Source of the DNA: an uncultured Treponema sp.
Lineage (GTDB): Bacteria > Spirochaetota > Spirochaetia > Treponematales > Treponemataceae
Assembly: GCA_934667505.1 (NCBI GenBank)
Contig: CAKULY010000001.1
Coordinates: 62,001 to 126,000 of the forward strand
DNA: 64,000 bases
Direction: 5' to 3'
Under the pieces are notes generated by a model, which was not told the DNA's origin, ran no database searches, and saw only the letters and a list, made by a program, of their open reading frames with translations. The translations under genes and the position numbers were made by a program. Each line of letters opens with the position of its first letter. Position 1 is the stretch's first letter. Positions 9,224-17,872 of the stretch are shown here, piece after piece.

Positions 9224-9458
9224 ACTGTTTCTGAGACTTGATATTTAGATTGGTATTTGAGTTTTTAGAAAAATGAACAAAAGCGTAAGCGAATTTACAA
9301 TTTGTGAAGATTTTGTGCGATAAGAAGGATTAAGGTTGCATAGCAATCCAAACCAATTCAAACGAAGTGCGAGTACAACCGTCTGCAGAAAATTGGAAAG
9401 TCGCTGAAAGCTTTTTTTTATAATTTGTAAAAAACTCAACATTTAGTATATTTAGGTG
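9224..9458. other. Non-coding stretch between divergent hydrogenase and mdh promoters
   Basis: Part of the 348-base gap 9189-9536. No convincing gene was found: the short minus-strand frames here have no ribosome binding site or recognisable product. A weak inverted repeat (CCAATT ... AATTGG, about 9353-9402) is followed by a T8 run near 9412, so an unlisted small RNA is possible but not supported. Confidence 0.4.
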
Positions 9459-9487
9459 TTTCCACAATCTAAAAATTGGTTTATAAT
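9459..9487 (+). promoter_or_regulatory. Putative mdh promoter
   Basis: TTTCCA at 9459-9464, a 17-base spacer and TATAAT at 9482-9487. The same unusual -35 sequence with the same spacing occurs before hdrB (12081-12109). Confidence 0.45.
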
Positions 9488-9536
9488 AAAATATTAATAA
9501 AGAACTGAGTATCACACTTTTATGGGAGACAGGAAT

Positions 9537-10478
9537 ATGTCAAATAAAATTACAATTATCGGTGCAGGTCAGGTTGGCTCTACAATCGCCTATGCATTAA
9601 CTCTCAAACAGCTCGCTTCAGAAATCGTTCTTGTTGACATTGCAAAAGAAAAGGCAATGGGCGAAGCTATGGATATTCGTCAAGGAACTCCGTTTATAGG
9701 ACCTGTATATATCCATGACGGAGACTACAATGACGCAAAGGATTCTGACATTGTTGTTCTTACTTCTGGAGTAGCTAGAAAACCTGGCCAGTCTAGACTT
9801 GATTTGGCACAAACAAACGTAAATATAACAAAATCAATAATTCCAGAAATCACTAAAGTTTGTCCAAATGCTCTTTATGTAATTGTTGCAAACCCAGTTG
9901 ATATTCTTACATATCAGTTCGTAAAAACATCTGGAATTCCGGCAAACAGAATTTTTGGAACAGGAACAATGCTTGACACAGCAAGATTCCGTGCAAGAAT
10001 CGCTGAAACTTACAAAGTTGCCCAGGAAAATGTTCACGGCTACGTTTTTGGAGAACATGGGGATTCATCATTTGTTCCTTGGTCTTTGGCAAATATTGCT
10101 TCTATTCCTGTTGATAACTATGCAAAGGCATATAATGGCGAGAAACTTCCAGACTTCAACAAAAATGACGTTGAAGATTATATCAGAAAATCAGGCGGCA
10201 TTATAATTAATGCAAAAAAATGTACAAACTATGCTATTGGTGTTACAACAGCGACTTTGTGCGAAGCTCTTGCTTACAAAACCGATTCTGTTCTTACAAT
10301 TTCTACCATGCTCAACGGTGAATATGGCATAAGCGATGTTTGTCTTAGCATTCCTGCTGTTGTTGGTTGCAATGGAATAAAAGGAAGAATTGCAGCTCCT
10401 CTTACAGATGAAGAAACAGCTTCTTTGAAGCACAGCGCAGACTGCTTAAAAGACGTTATCAAACAGTTAACATTTTAA
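9537..10478 (+). CDS. mdh: Malate dehydrogenase on an L-lactate-dehydrogenase-like scaffold
   Basis: A 313-residue NAD-dependent 2-hydroxyacid dehydrogenase. The Rossmann loop is GAGQVGS, the acidic NAD-selecting residue is in IVLVDI, and the catalytic His is in GEHGDS. NPVDILTY, LDTARFR and the CTNYAIG region are LDH-type. At the position of LDH Gln102, the substrate-specificity residue, the sequence has Arg81 (GVARKPGQSR), as in malate dehydrogenases. Malate/oxaloacetate is therefore the likely substrate, which suits the fumarase next door. Automated annotation may call it lactate dehydrogenase. The ATG at 9537 is preferred: GGGAG lies upstream, and the ATG at 9522 is part of that ribosome-binding region. 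A terminator follows. Confidence 0.8.
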   Translation: MSNKITIIGAGQVGSTIAYALTLKQLASEIVLVDIAKEKAMGEAMDIRQGTPFIGPVYIHDGDYNDAKDSDIVVLTSGVARKPGQSRLDLAQTNVNITKSIIPEITKVCPNALYVIVANPVDILTYQFVKTSGIPANRIFGTGTMLDTARFRARIAETYKVAQENVHGYVFGEHGDSSFVPWSLANIASIPVDNYAKAYNGEKLPDFNKNDVEDYIRKSGGIIINAKKCTNYAIGVTTATLCEALAYKTDSVLTISTMLNGEYGISDVCLSIPAVVGCNGIKGRIAAPLTDEETASLKHSADCLKDVIKQLTF

Positions 10479-10500
10479 TTAAATCTAAAAATTTTATGAG

Positions 10501-10531
10501 AGGCTGTCTTTTTATTTGGGCAGCCTTTTTT
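10501..10531 (+). terminator. Rho-independent terminator after mdh
   Basis: AGGCTG at 10501 pairs with CAGCCT ending at 10526, followed by a T-run. It separates mdh from fumC. Confidence 0.85.
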
Positions 10532-10532
10532 A

Positions 10533-10556
10533 TTTAAGGTTTATACGAACCTTAAA
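10533..10556. promoter_or_regulatory. 24-bp palindrome upstream of fumC, possible operator
   Basis: TTTAAGGTT, a TATACG spacer and AACCTTAAA form perfect 9-base arms. It lies 67 bases before the fumC start and just after the mdh terminator. It could be a protein-binding operator or a transcribed hairpin; no regulator family was recognised. Confidence 0.45.
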
Positions 10557-10622
10557 AACATCTGAGTCAAGGTCTTAAGCAAAATCGTGACCAGACGTAT
10601 TGATATTCTTTGGAGTAAAACT

Positions 10623-12014
10623 ATGGAAAAATTTAGAATTGAACACGATTCTATGGGCGAAATGAAAGTTCCTGCAGACAAATACTGGGGAGCGCAGACA
10701 GAAAGAAGTCATGAAAACTTTGAAATTGGCGTTGGACTTGAAACAATGCCCCGTGAAATTACAAGAGCTTTTGGATATTTAAAAAAGGCTGCTGCTATGG
10801 CAAATAATTGTCTAAAGCCAGAGAAAATGACTGAACAAAAATTAAAAGCAATAAGCCAGGCTTGTGATGAAGTTATTTCTGGAAAATTGAATGAACACTT
10901 CCCTCTTGTTGTTTGGCAGACTGGTTCTGGAACACAAAGCAACATGAATGCAAATGAAGTTATTGCAAATCGTGCAAACGAAATTGCTGGCGAAAAAATC
11001 TGTCATCCTAACGATGATATAAACATGAGCCAGTCTTCAAACGATACTTTTCCAACAGCACTGCATATTTCTGCTGTTTGTGTAATAGAAGATAAACTTT
11101 TTCCAGCAATCGACACACTTGTAGAAACATTCAAACGTCTTGAAAAAGAAAACGAAGGAATTGTAAAGTCAGGACGAACTCACCTTCAAGATGCTGTGCC
11201 TATTTCCTTTAGTCAAGAAATCTCTGGCTGGAGAACTTCTTTAGAGCGCGACAAGGAAATGCTTGAATCAAGTTTGCCTTATTTGAAACAGCTTGCGCTT
11301 GGTGGAACTGCTGTCGGAACAGGTCTTAATGCGCCGAAAGGATTTGACAAAAAAGTTGCAGAAAAGGTTTCGGAACTTACCGGCAAGAATTTCATTACCG
11401 CGCCAAATAAGTTTCATGCGCTTACTTCAAAGGATGAACTAGTTTTTGCTCACGGAGCTATAAAAGCTCTTGCCTGTGACATGATGAAAATCGCAAACGA
11501 TGTAAGGTGGCTTGCTTCTGGTCCTCGCGACGGTCTTGGCGAAATTCATATTCCAGAAAATGAGCCAGGCTCTTCTATTATGCCTGGAAAAGTAAATCCT
11601 ACTCAGTGCGAAGCCGTTACAATGGTTGCCGTTCAAGTAATGGGTAACGATGCGGCAGTTGGATTTGCAGCTAGCCAAGGCAACTTTGAGCTTAATGTAT
11701 TTATGCCAGTTATTGCGTACAACTTTATTCAATCTGCCAGACTTTTAGCAGAAAGCATGATTTCCTTTAATAAGAACTGCGCTGTAGGAATCACTGCAAA
11801 TAAAGATAAAATGCATCACAACCTTTACAATTCGCTTATGCTTGTAACTGCATTAAATCCTTATATCGGATATGAAAATGCCGCAAAAACTGCCCATAAA
11901 GCTTATGATGAAAACATCAGTCTTAAAGAAGCTTGTGTAGGGCTAGGATTCCTTACCGCAGAAAAGTTTGACGAAGTGTTCAGACCAGAAGCAATGGCCT
12001 ATCCAAACGCATAA
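10623..12014 (+). CDS. fumC: Fumarate hydratase, class II
   Basis: A 463-residue fumarase/aspartase-superfamily enzyme interconverting malate and fumarate without an iron-sulfur cluster. The N-terminus MEKFRIEHDSMGEMKVP and KYWGAQTERSHENF are class II fumarase hallmarks. QTGSGTQSNMNANEV, SSNDTFPTA and the signature GSSIMPGKVNPTQCEA complete the three conserved regions. Family length is normal. The ATG at 10623 has GGAG seven bases upstream; an in-frame ATG 12 codons earlier has none. Between MDH and the downstream fumarate-reductase-like genes it supplies fumarate for succinate formation. It has its own terminator and probably its own promoter. Confidence 0.95.
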   Translation: MEKFRIEHDSMGEMKVPADKYWGAQTERSHENFEIGVGLETMPREITRAFGYLKKAAAMANNCLKPEKMTEQKLKAISQACDEVISGKLNEHFPLVVWQTGSGTQSNMNANEVIANRANEIAGEKICHPNDDINMSQSSNDTFPTALHISAVCVIEDKLFPAIDTLVETFKRLEKENEGIVKSGRTHLQDAVPISFSQEISGWRTSLERDKEMLESSLPYLKQLALGGTAVGTGLNAPKGFDKKVAEKVSELTGKNFITAPNKFHALTSKDELVFAHGAIKALACDMMKIANDVRWLASGPRDGLGEIHIPENEPGSSIMPGKVNPTQCEAVTMVAVQVMGNDAAVGFAASQGNFELNVFMPVIAYNFIQSARLLAESMISFNKNCAVGITANKDKMHHNLYNSLMLVTALNPYIGYENAAKTAHKAYDENISLKEACVGLGFLTAEKFDEVFRPEAMAYPNA

Positions 12015-12023
12015 AATATAATT

Positions 12024-12079
12024 AGGGCTGTTTAGAAAAATGCCTTGCTATTATTTTTATAACAGCCCTGCTTTTTTTA
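12024..12079 (+). terminator. Rho-independent terminator after fumC
   Basis: AGGGCTGTT (12024-12032) pairs perfectly with AACAGCCCT (12061-12069) across a 28-base loop, followed by GC and a T7 run. Confidence 0.85.
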
Positions 12080-12080
12080 C

Positions 12081-12109
12081 TTTCCAAAAACTGCTGTTTG
12101 CATTATACT
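12081..12109 (+). promoter_or_regulatory. Putative promoter of the hdr-flx operon
   Basis: TTTCCA (12081-12086), a 17-base spacer and TATACT (12104-12109). It gives a ~57-base leader containing two small inverted repeats and a GGGAG site. Confidence 0.45.
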
Positions 12110-12116
12110 AAACAAC

Positions 12117-12147
12117 AATATATTGGTATATTTCGACTTTTTGTCGA
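12117..12147. promoter_or_regulatory. Two abutting inverted repeats in the hdrB leader
   Basis: AATATA-TTGG-TATATT at 12117-12132 is followed directly by TCGAC-TTTTT-GTCGA at 12133-12147. They lie between the putative promoter and the ribosome binding site. They could bind a redox regulator or form short hairpins; the function is not shown. Confidence 0.35.
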
Positions 12148-12173
12148 TATCTTAGTTATTTATGGGAGACAGT

Positions 12174-12965
12174 ATGAATTATTCATATTTTCCTGGTTGT
12201 ACATTAAAGAACAAGGCAAAGGACTTGAACGATTATGCCCTTTCAAGTGCTAGTGCTTTGGGATTTAATCTGGAAGAAATCCCTGAATGGCAATGCTGTG
12301 GCGGTGTATATCCGCTAGCGAAAGATGAAGTAGCGTCAAAACTTTCTTCTGTTCGCGCACTAGCCGCTGCAAGAGATTCGGGAAATTCTTTAGTAACGCT
12401 CTGTTCCGCCTGTTACAATGTTCTAAAACAGGTGAACAACGATATGCAAAATGATGAAAATATTATTCTCAAGGTAAACAATTATCTTAAGCAAGATGAA
12501 ATTGAATACCACGGAGAAACAAAAGTTCTTCATTTTCTTGAGGTTCTCAGAGATGAAATTGGTTGGGACAAAGTAAAGGCCGCTGTAAAAAATCCTTTTA
12601 CAGGAAAGAAAATTGGTGCTTATTACGGTTGTCTCCTTCTTAGACCTGGGAAAGTTCTTCAGTTTGATGATCCTGAAAATCCTCAAATTCTAGAAGATTT
12701 TATCAAGGCAATCGGTGGAATTCCTGTTATTTATGCTCAAAGAAACGAATGTTGCGGAGCATATACTCAGTTTGAAAATCCTTCTATTCCACAAACCCGT
12801 GCAAAGGCAATTCTTTCGAATGCTGAAGATATGGGAGCAGATTTCCTTGTAACAAGTTGTCCTCTGTGTAGATATAATCTTATCAAAAACAAAGCAGAAA
12901 GCAAGCTTGATGTAATTTATTTTACAGAACTTCTTGCAGAAGCTTTGGGAGTGAAGAATGCTTGA
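12174..12965 (+). CDS. hdrB: HdrB-like subunit (CoB-CoM heterodisulfide reductase subunit B family)
   Basis: A 263-residue protein with two complete CCG (cysteine-rich) motifs: C9, C41-C42, C77, C80 and C153, C193-C194, C229, C232. In HdrB these bind two non-cubane [4Fe-4S] clusters. Bacteria lack CoM/CoB, so the acceptor must differ; in Flx-linked systems of sulfate reducers DsrC or thiols are proposed. The ATG at 12174 has GGAG five bases upstream within the leader ATGGGAGACAG; the ATG at 12162 belongs to that leader. It is the first gene of hdrBCA-flxDCBA and overlaps hdrC by 8 bases. Acting on fumarate through the downstream flavoprotein is an inference. Confidence 0.85.
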   Translation: MNYSYFPGCTLKNKAKDLNDYALSSASALGFNLEEIPEWQCCGGVYPLAKDEVASKLSSVRALAAARDSGNSLVTLCSACYNVLKQVNNDMQNDENIILKVNNYLKQDEIEYHGETKVLHFLEVLRDEIGWDKVKAAVKNPFTGKKIGAYYGCLLLRPGKVLQFDDPENPQILEDFIKAIGGIPVIYAQRNECCGAYTQFENPSIPQTRAKAILSNAEDMGADFLVTSCPLCRYNLIKNKAESKLDVIYFTELLAEALGVKNA

Positions 12966-13353
12966 TTCTGAAGTTGAACTCATAAAAGAAGAAATTCTTC
13001 TTAAAAGCGGTGTGAATCCTAAAAAATGTATGGTATGTGGAAAATGTTCTGGAACTTGTCCTAACTACGATGCAATGGAATATCATCCACATCAATTTGT
13101 TCAGATGGTAGAAAATGGGGAAATCGAAAAACTTTTGAACTCAAAATCTATCTATGCTTGTCTAAGTTGTTTTGCTTGTTTGGAACGTTGTCCAAGACAA
13201 GTTGAACCTGCAAAACTTATAGACGCTGTTCGTCAAGTTGTTGAAGGTCGTAGAGGACCTTATCACCTTGATCCTGTGCAAGTGCCAGAACACTTAGATG
13301 AAGATATGCCTCAACAGGCTATTGTAAGCGCTTTTAGGAAATATAAGAAATAA
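12958..13353 (+). CDS. hdrC: HdrC-like iron-sulfur subunit
   Basis: A 131-residue ferredoxin-type protein with two [4Fe-4S] motifs, C24-C27-C30-C34 (CMVCGKCSGTCP) and C68-C71-C74-C78 (CLSCFACLERCP), in the HdrC layout. It carries electrons from HdrA to the catalytic clusters in HdrB. Translation is coupled to hdrB by an 8-base overlap, and hdrA follows after 12 bases. Length is slightly below typical methanogen HdrC proteins, with a tail (HLDEDMPQQAIVSAFRKY) like that of bacterial versions. Confidence 0.88.
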   Translation: MLDSEVELIKEEILLKSGVNPKKCMVCGKCSGTCPNYDAMEYHPHQFVQMVENGEIEKLLNSKSIYACLSCFACLERCPRQVEPAKLIDAVRQVVEGRRGPYHLDPVQVPEHLDEDMPQQAIVSAFRKYKK

Positions 13354-13365
13354 ACGGGAATATAT

Positions 13366-15378
13366 ATGGAAAGAATTGGTGTTTTTGTATGTCACTGCGG
13401 TACTAACATTGCCGGAACAGTTGATGTAGAAAAAGTTGCAGAAGAACTTGGAAAAGTTAATGGTGTTGTTTATTCAACTCATTACACTTACATGTGTTCT
13501 TCTGCTGGTCAAAAGATGATAGAGGACCATATAAAGGACGACAAATTAACAGGTGTTGTTCTTTGTTCTTGTTCTCCTCGTATGCATGAAAAGACTTTCC
13601 GTGCATGTGCAGAAAGAGCTGGTCTTAATCCTTATAAAGTGGAAGTAGCAAATATCCGGGAACAGACATCTTGGGTTCTTAAGGATATGGAAAAAGCAAC
13701 AGAAAAAGCGATTGCCTTAGGTAAAGCTGCAATTGCAAAAGCTATTCTTGATACTCCTCTTATTCCAGGCGAAACTCCGGTTACAAAAAGAGCTTTAGTT
13801 ATTGGAGGAGGAATTGCAGGAATTACGGCTGCTCTTGACATTGCAGATGCCGGCTTCCCTGTTGATATTGTTGAAAAGAAAACCACAGTCGGCGGAAAAA
13901 TGGCGATGCTCGACAAGACGTTCCCTACTCTCGACTGTGCTTCTTGTATAGTAACTCCAAAGATGACTGAAGTAAGTCAGAATCCTAATATAAGAATTCT
14001 TTCTTACAGCGAAGTTGTTGGCGTAAAAGGATACATTGGAAACTTTACAATAGATATAAAGCGGCACCCACGATATGTAGATGAAACTAAATGTACAGGT
14101 TGCGGCGCTTGTATTGAAAAGTGTCCAAATGCAAAAGTTCCTAACGACTTTAATTTGAATTTAAACAACAGAAAAGCTATTAACATTCCATTTGCTCAGG
14201 CCGTTCCAAAAGTTGCGGCAATTGATTCAACTTATTGTTTGCACATGAAGGCTCTTGCAAAAGGCAAAGATGGAGTTTGTGGCTTCTGCGAAAAAGCCTG
14301 TGCGGCAGGCGCTATTAATTTTAAGCAGCAGGAAGAAATTCTAACAGAGCAATACGGAGCAATCATAGTTGCAACTGGTTACAATCCTATAGATTTAAAG
14401 AAGTTTGATGAATACGCTTATTCTCAAAGTCCAGATGTTGTTTCTTCTCTTGAATTTGAACGTCTTTGCAATGCTTCTGGTCCTACAAATGGGCATCTTC
14501 TTCGTCCTTCTGACGGCAAAGAGCCGAAAACAATTGTCTTTGTTCAGTGCGTTGGCAGCCGCTGCTCAGCTGATTCTACAAAAGGCCACGAATATTGCTC
14601 AAAGGTTTGCTGTATGTATACTGCAAAACACGCAATTCTTACGCGAGACCATTATCCAGACACAAACTGCTATGTATTCTATATAGACGTAAGAACTCCT
14701 GGTAAAAACTTTGATGAATTCTATCGTCGTGCCGTTGAACAATATGGTGTGCATTATATCAAAGGTCAAGTAGGAAAAGTAACTCCTCAATCTGATGGAA
14801 CGCTTGATGTTCAAGGTTCTGATTTGATTTTGAACAGACAGGTTCACATAAAAGCAGACATGGTCGTTCTTGCCGCTTCTATTGAGGCTGACAAATCAGC
14901 TCGTCCGCTTGCGACAATGCTTACAACTTCAATGGACAACAACGACTTCTTCCTTGAAGCTCATGCAAAACTTCGTCCTGTAGAAAGTCCTACAGCTGGT
15001 ATCTTCCTTGCAGGTTGCTGTCAAGGTCCAAAAGATATTCCAGAAACTGTTGCACAATCTTCTGGAGCTGCCGCAAAAGCTATCTGTCTTCTTGTAAAAG
15101 ACAAACTTAAGAACAATCCTTGCACAGCGCATCCTGATGAGAACGCTTGTAATGGTTGCGGACAGTGTGCAAATGTATGTCCTTACGGTGCAATTTCTTA
15201 TATAGATAAAGATTTCCGTGGACCTAACAGAACTACAATAACAAGGCATATATCTCAGGTTAATACGGCTATGTGTCAAGGTTGCGGTGCTTGTACAGTA
15301 GCCTGCCCTTCAGGAGCTATGGATCTTAACGGATTCAGCAACAAACAAATTTTGGCGGAGGTAGATTCTGTTTTATAA
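13366..15378 (+). CDS. hdrA: HdrA-like flavoprotein, electron-bifurcating core
   Basis: A 670-residue protein with HdrA order. The N-terminal domain has VFVCHCGTNIAG and CSCSPRMHEKTF. The FAD-binding loop is GGGIAGITAALDIADAG from residue ~145, followed by the HdrA cluster motif in TLDCASCIVTPKM. A first ferredoxin cluster (CTGCGACIEKCP, ~244) and a Cys set around CGFCEKACAAGAI come next, and two C-terminal clusters lie near 595 (CNGCGQCANVCP) and 637 (CQGCGACTVACP). In known complexes the HdrA FAD splits electron pairs between ferredoxin and HdrB. The key residues for bifurcation cannot be certified by eye. The position between hdrC and flxD is standard. Confidence 0.92.
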   Translation: MERIGVFVCHCGTNIAGTVDVEKVAEELGKVNGVVYSTHYTYMCSSAGQKMIEDHIKDDKLTGVVLCSCSPRMHEKTFRACAERAGLNPYKVEVANIREQTSWVLKDMEKATEKAIALGKAAIAKAILDTPLIPGETPVTKRALVIGGGIAGITAALDIADAGFPVDIVEKKTTVGGKMAMLDKTFPTLDCASCIVTPKMTEVSQNPNIRILSYSEVVGVKGYIGNFTIDIKRHPRYVDETKCTGCGACIEKCPNAKVPNDFNLNLNNRKAINIPFAQAVPKVAAIDSTYCLHMKALAKGKDGVCGFCEKACAAGAINFKQQEEILTEQYGAIIVATGYNPIDLKKFDEYAYSQSPDVVSSLEFERLCNASGPTNGHLLRPSDGKEPKTIVFVQCVGSRCSADSTKGHEYCSKVCCMYTAKHAILTRDHYPDTNCYVFYIDVRTPGKNFDEFYRRAVEQYGVHYIKGQVGKVTPQSDGTLDVQGSDLILNRQVHIKADMVVLAASIEADKSARPLATMLTTSMDNNDFFLEAHAKLRPVESPTAGIFLAGCCQGPKDIPETVAQSSGAAAKAICLLVKDKLKNNPCTAHPDENACNGCGQCANVCPYGAISYIDKDFRGPNRTTITRHISQVNTAMCQGCGACTVACPSGAMDLNGFSNKQILAEVDSVL

Positions 15379-15411
15379 AACTTGTTTTTATTAATGACAG
15401 AAAAAATGATT

Positions 15412-15867
15412 ATGAGTGAAACTAAAACAAATAATCCTGGTTGGACTCCGAAAATTGTAGCGTTCTGCTGTAACTGGTGTTCCTATGCAGGCGCAGATTT
15501 AGCTGGAAACAATCGTCTTGAATATCCTGCGAATGTTAAAATTATACGCATTCCGTGTTCTTGCCGCTTGAATCCTCTTTTTATACTTAGAGCTTTTCAG
15601 CGTGGTGCTGACGGTGTAATCTTGTGCGGTTGCCATCCTGGAGACTGCCATTATTCTACTGGAAACTATTTTGCGCGCCGAAGAATGACCCTTCTTTTTA
15701 GTATGCTTGATTATCTTGGCATTGAAAAAGCAAGAACAAGAGTTGAATGGTGTTCTGCCGCAGAAGGTGTTCGATTCGCAGGAATTATGAATGATTTTGT
15801 TGCAAAAGTTACTGAACTTGGTGAAAACAGAAAACTGGAGGATGTAAGATGCAAGACAACAAAATAA
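15412..15867 (+). CDS. flxD: FlxD / MvhD-like iron-sulfur subunit
   Basis: About 151 residues of the MvhD/FlpD family. AFCCNWCSYAGADLAG near the N-terminus is followed by RIPCSCRLNPLFILRAF, GADGVILCGCHPGDCHY and a C-terminal helix. This subunit holds a [2Fe-2S] cluster and hands electrons from the NADH-oxidising module to HdrA. The start is uncertain: the frame opens with TTG at 15382 and has ATGs at 15394, 15406 and 15412, none with a good ribosome binding site. The last is chosen because it gives family-like length. The 3' end overlaps flxC by 19 bases, so translational coupling is likely. Confidence 0.85.
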   Translation: MSETKTNNPGWTPKIVAFCCNWCSYAGADLAGNNRLEYPANVKIIRIPCSCRLNPLFILRAFQRGADGVILCGCHPGDCHYSTGNYFARRRMTLLFSMLDYLGIEKARTRVEWCSAAEGVRFAGIMNDFVAKVTELGENRKLEDVRCKTTK

Positions 15868-16835
15868 CATCTCAACTTATATCACGTGCAAAAGAGCTCC
15901 TTTCAGAAGGAAAAGTTCAACGCGTAATCGGTTGGCGAAAAGGTCTTTTTGATTACGATGTTACTCCAAGTGTTTTTGAAAATGCAGAAGATCTTGAAAA
16001 GAATTTTGTTTATGACGAAAACTGTGGAGCGAATCTTTCAAAATATCTTGTAAAAATAACAAGAGAAATTGAAGTCAAGAAAAGCACAACTAGAATGAAT
16101 AACACGATGGCGAAACAAAGAGACCCTAATGCTCCTTGCGCCCCTATTCCTTCAGAAACAGTGCTTGTATTCTTAAAACCTTGCGACACCTACAGTTTTA
16201 CAGAACTTCTAAAAGAAAACAGAATTACTCGCGATGATGTATACGTTATAGGTATTCCGTGCGATGGAATGAAAAATCCAGAAACAAATAAAATTGCAGA
16301 AAGATGCGAAAACTGCAAGAGCAAAAAGCACATTACTTATGATGAACTCATTGGCGAAGAAGGCGATGTTCTAGACTCAAAGAGATTTGATGAAGTTGCA
16401 AAACTTGAATCAATGTCTACAGAGGAACGCTACGAATTTTGGAAGAATGAATTCAGCAGATGTATAAGATGCAACGCCTGCCGAGACATTTGTCCTGCTT
16501 GTACTTGCGAAAAATGTGTATTTGATAACAACAAACTCTACACTTCGCAAAAAGTTGCGCAGACAAGTTTTGAAGAAAGCTTGTATCACATAATAAGAGC
16601 TTGGCATGTGGCTGGTCGTTGCACAGACTGCGGAGAATGTTCTAGAGTATGTCCAGAACACATTCCTTTACACCTTCTTAACAGAAAATTCGTAAAGGAC
16701 ATTAATGAAATTTACGGTCCATACACTGCTGGTAGCGACATGGAAACAAAGCCGCCTATGCTTACGTTTGTTGAAAGCGATGCAGAACCAAGTATTGTAT
16801 ATGACCGCTCAAAAGAAGAAGGAGGTGACAAATAA
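15849..16835 (+). CDS. flxC: FlxC-like iron-sulfur protein of the Flx-Hdr complex
   Basis: A 328-residue protein. The N-terminal two thirds resemble the FrhB/hydrogenase beta-subunit family (LVFLKPCDTYSFTELL and VIGIPCDGMKN, then CENCKSKKH). The C-terminal part carries two ferredoxin motifs, CIRCNACRDICPACTCEKC (~196) and CTDCGECSRVCPEHIPLH (~258). FlxB and FlxC in Desulfovibrio relay electrons from FlxA to FlxD. The FlxC label rests mainly on gene order (flxD-C-B-A) and cluster content. GGAGG lies seven bases before the ATG. It overlaps flxB by one base (TAATG). Confidence 0.75.
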   Translation: MQDNKITSQLISRAKELLSEGKVQRVIGWRKGLFDYDVTPSVFENAEDLEKNFVYDENCGANLSKYLVKITREIEVKKSTTRMNNTMAKQRDPNAPCAPIPSETVLVFLKPCDTYSFTELLKENRITRDDVYVIGIPCDGMKNPETNKIAERCENCKSKKHITYDELIGEEGDVLDSKRFDEVAKLESMSTEERYEFWKNEFSRCIRCNACRDICPACTCEKCVFDNNKLYTSQKVAQTSFEESLYHIIRAWHVAGRCTDCGECSRVCPEHIPLHLLNRKFVKDINEIYGPYTAGSDMETKPPMLTFVESDAEPSIVYDRSKEEGGDK

Positions 16836-17872
16836 TGCTTGCCCTTCCATTTGAAAAAATTGATGATTTTTTTGAAGCTATTGCATCAAAGGAAAATCTT
16901 TTTATCCCTGTTGACAACACTTCTGGAAAAGCGAATTTTCAGAAATGGGAAAAAGGTGCAAAACTTTCAAATGCTCTAAAAACAGTGCGTTCTGCAAAAG
17001 ATTTTTTCTTTCCAAAAGCAGAAACTCTTGTTAATTACAAGATAAATGGAAAAGAAATCTCTGTTGAAGATCCTCGCAAAGATTTAGAAGACTTTGTTGT
17101 TTTTGGAGTTCGTGCTTGTGATGCGAAAAGTTTTGAAATTATCGACAATGTCTATCTAAAAATGACACCTGTAGATTCTTACTACAAAAACAGAAGAGAT
17201 CACGGAACAGTAATTACGCTAGCTTGTTCAGAACCTGAAAAGACTTGTTTCTGTTCGACTTATAAAATTGACGCGGCAAATCCTGCGGGCGATGTAAGTT
17301 GCTGGTTTACTGATAATAAGTTCTTCTTTAATGCAAATACAGAAAAAGGAAAAAAGCTTTTAGATTCTGTTTTATCTTTGCTTGCTGAAACCGATGAAAA
17401 TAGCGTCGAAAAAGCGAAGAAAGAAATTTCTGCAAAGATTGAAAAACTTCCGTTCGCGCATCTTGACCTTTCAAAATTCAAGGGCGAAGATATGCTTAAG
17501 ATTTTCAATTCTTCGGTATGGAATAGAGTTTCTGAAAGTTGTCTTGGGTGTGGAACTTGCACCTATGTGTGTCCTACTTGTATGTGTTTCGACGTTAGAG
17601 ACTTTGATACAGGAAACGGCATCCGACAGGTTCGTTGCTGGGATTCTTGTATGTATTCTGATTTTACTCAGATGGCAGCAGAAAATCCTAGACATACTCA
17701 AAAAGAACGAAGCCGGCAAAGGTTTATGCACAAGTTGATGTACTACCCTATGGCTCATGATGGTGTTTTTTCTTGTGTAGGTTGCGGTCGATGTCTTGAA
17801 AGCTGTCCTGTAAACATGAATATTGTAAAAGTTATTAAAGCTTTTAATGAAGAAACAACGGAGGAAAAATAA
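16835..17872 (+). CDS. flxB: FlxB-like iron-sulfur protein, AsrA/hydrogenase beta-subunit type
   Basis: A 345-residue protein. The long N-terminal region (FGVRACDAKSFEIIDNVY, GTVITLACSEPEKTCFCSTY) matches the anaerobic sulfite reductase subunit A / sulfhydrogenase beta family. Two C-terminal [4Fe-4S] motifs follow: CLGCGTCTYVCPTCMCFD (~236) and CVGCGRCLESCPVNM (~315). It pairs with the FAD/NAD subunit encoded next, as in AsrAB and FlxAB. GGAGGT lies eight bases before the start, and both junctions overlap by one base. Alternative names in databases would be sulfite reductase subunit A or 4Fe-4S dicluster protein; no sulfite reductase catalytic subunit is present nearby. Confidence 0.78.
   Translation: MLALPFEKIDDFFEAIASKENLFIPVDNTSGKANFQKWEKGAKLSNALKTVRSAKDFFFPKAETLVNYKINGKEISVEDPRKDLEDFVVFGVRACDAKSFEIIDNVYLKMTPVDSYYKNRRDHGTVITLACSEPEKTCFCSTYKIDAANPAGDVSCWFTDNKFFFNANTEKGKKLLDSVLSLLAETDENSVEKAKKEISAKIEKLPFAHLDLSKFKGEDMLKIFNSSVWNRVSESCLGCGTCTYVCPTCMCFDVRDFDTGNGIRQVRCWDSCMYSDFTQMAAENPRHTQKERSRQRFMHKLMYYPMAHDGVFSCVGCGRCLESCPVNMNIVKVIKAFNEETTEEK

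Noticed and set aside
9320-9400. tRNA gene
   Set aside because: A CCAATTCAAAC stretch recalls a T-arm, but no acceptor stem or anticodon arm can be formed.
9245-9515. Small minus-strand genes between hydrogenase and mdh
   Set aside because: Overlapping short frames without ribosome binding sites or signal-peptide/domain features; one also covers the mdh promoter.
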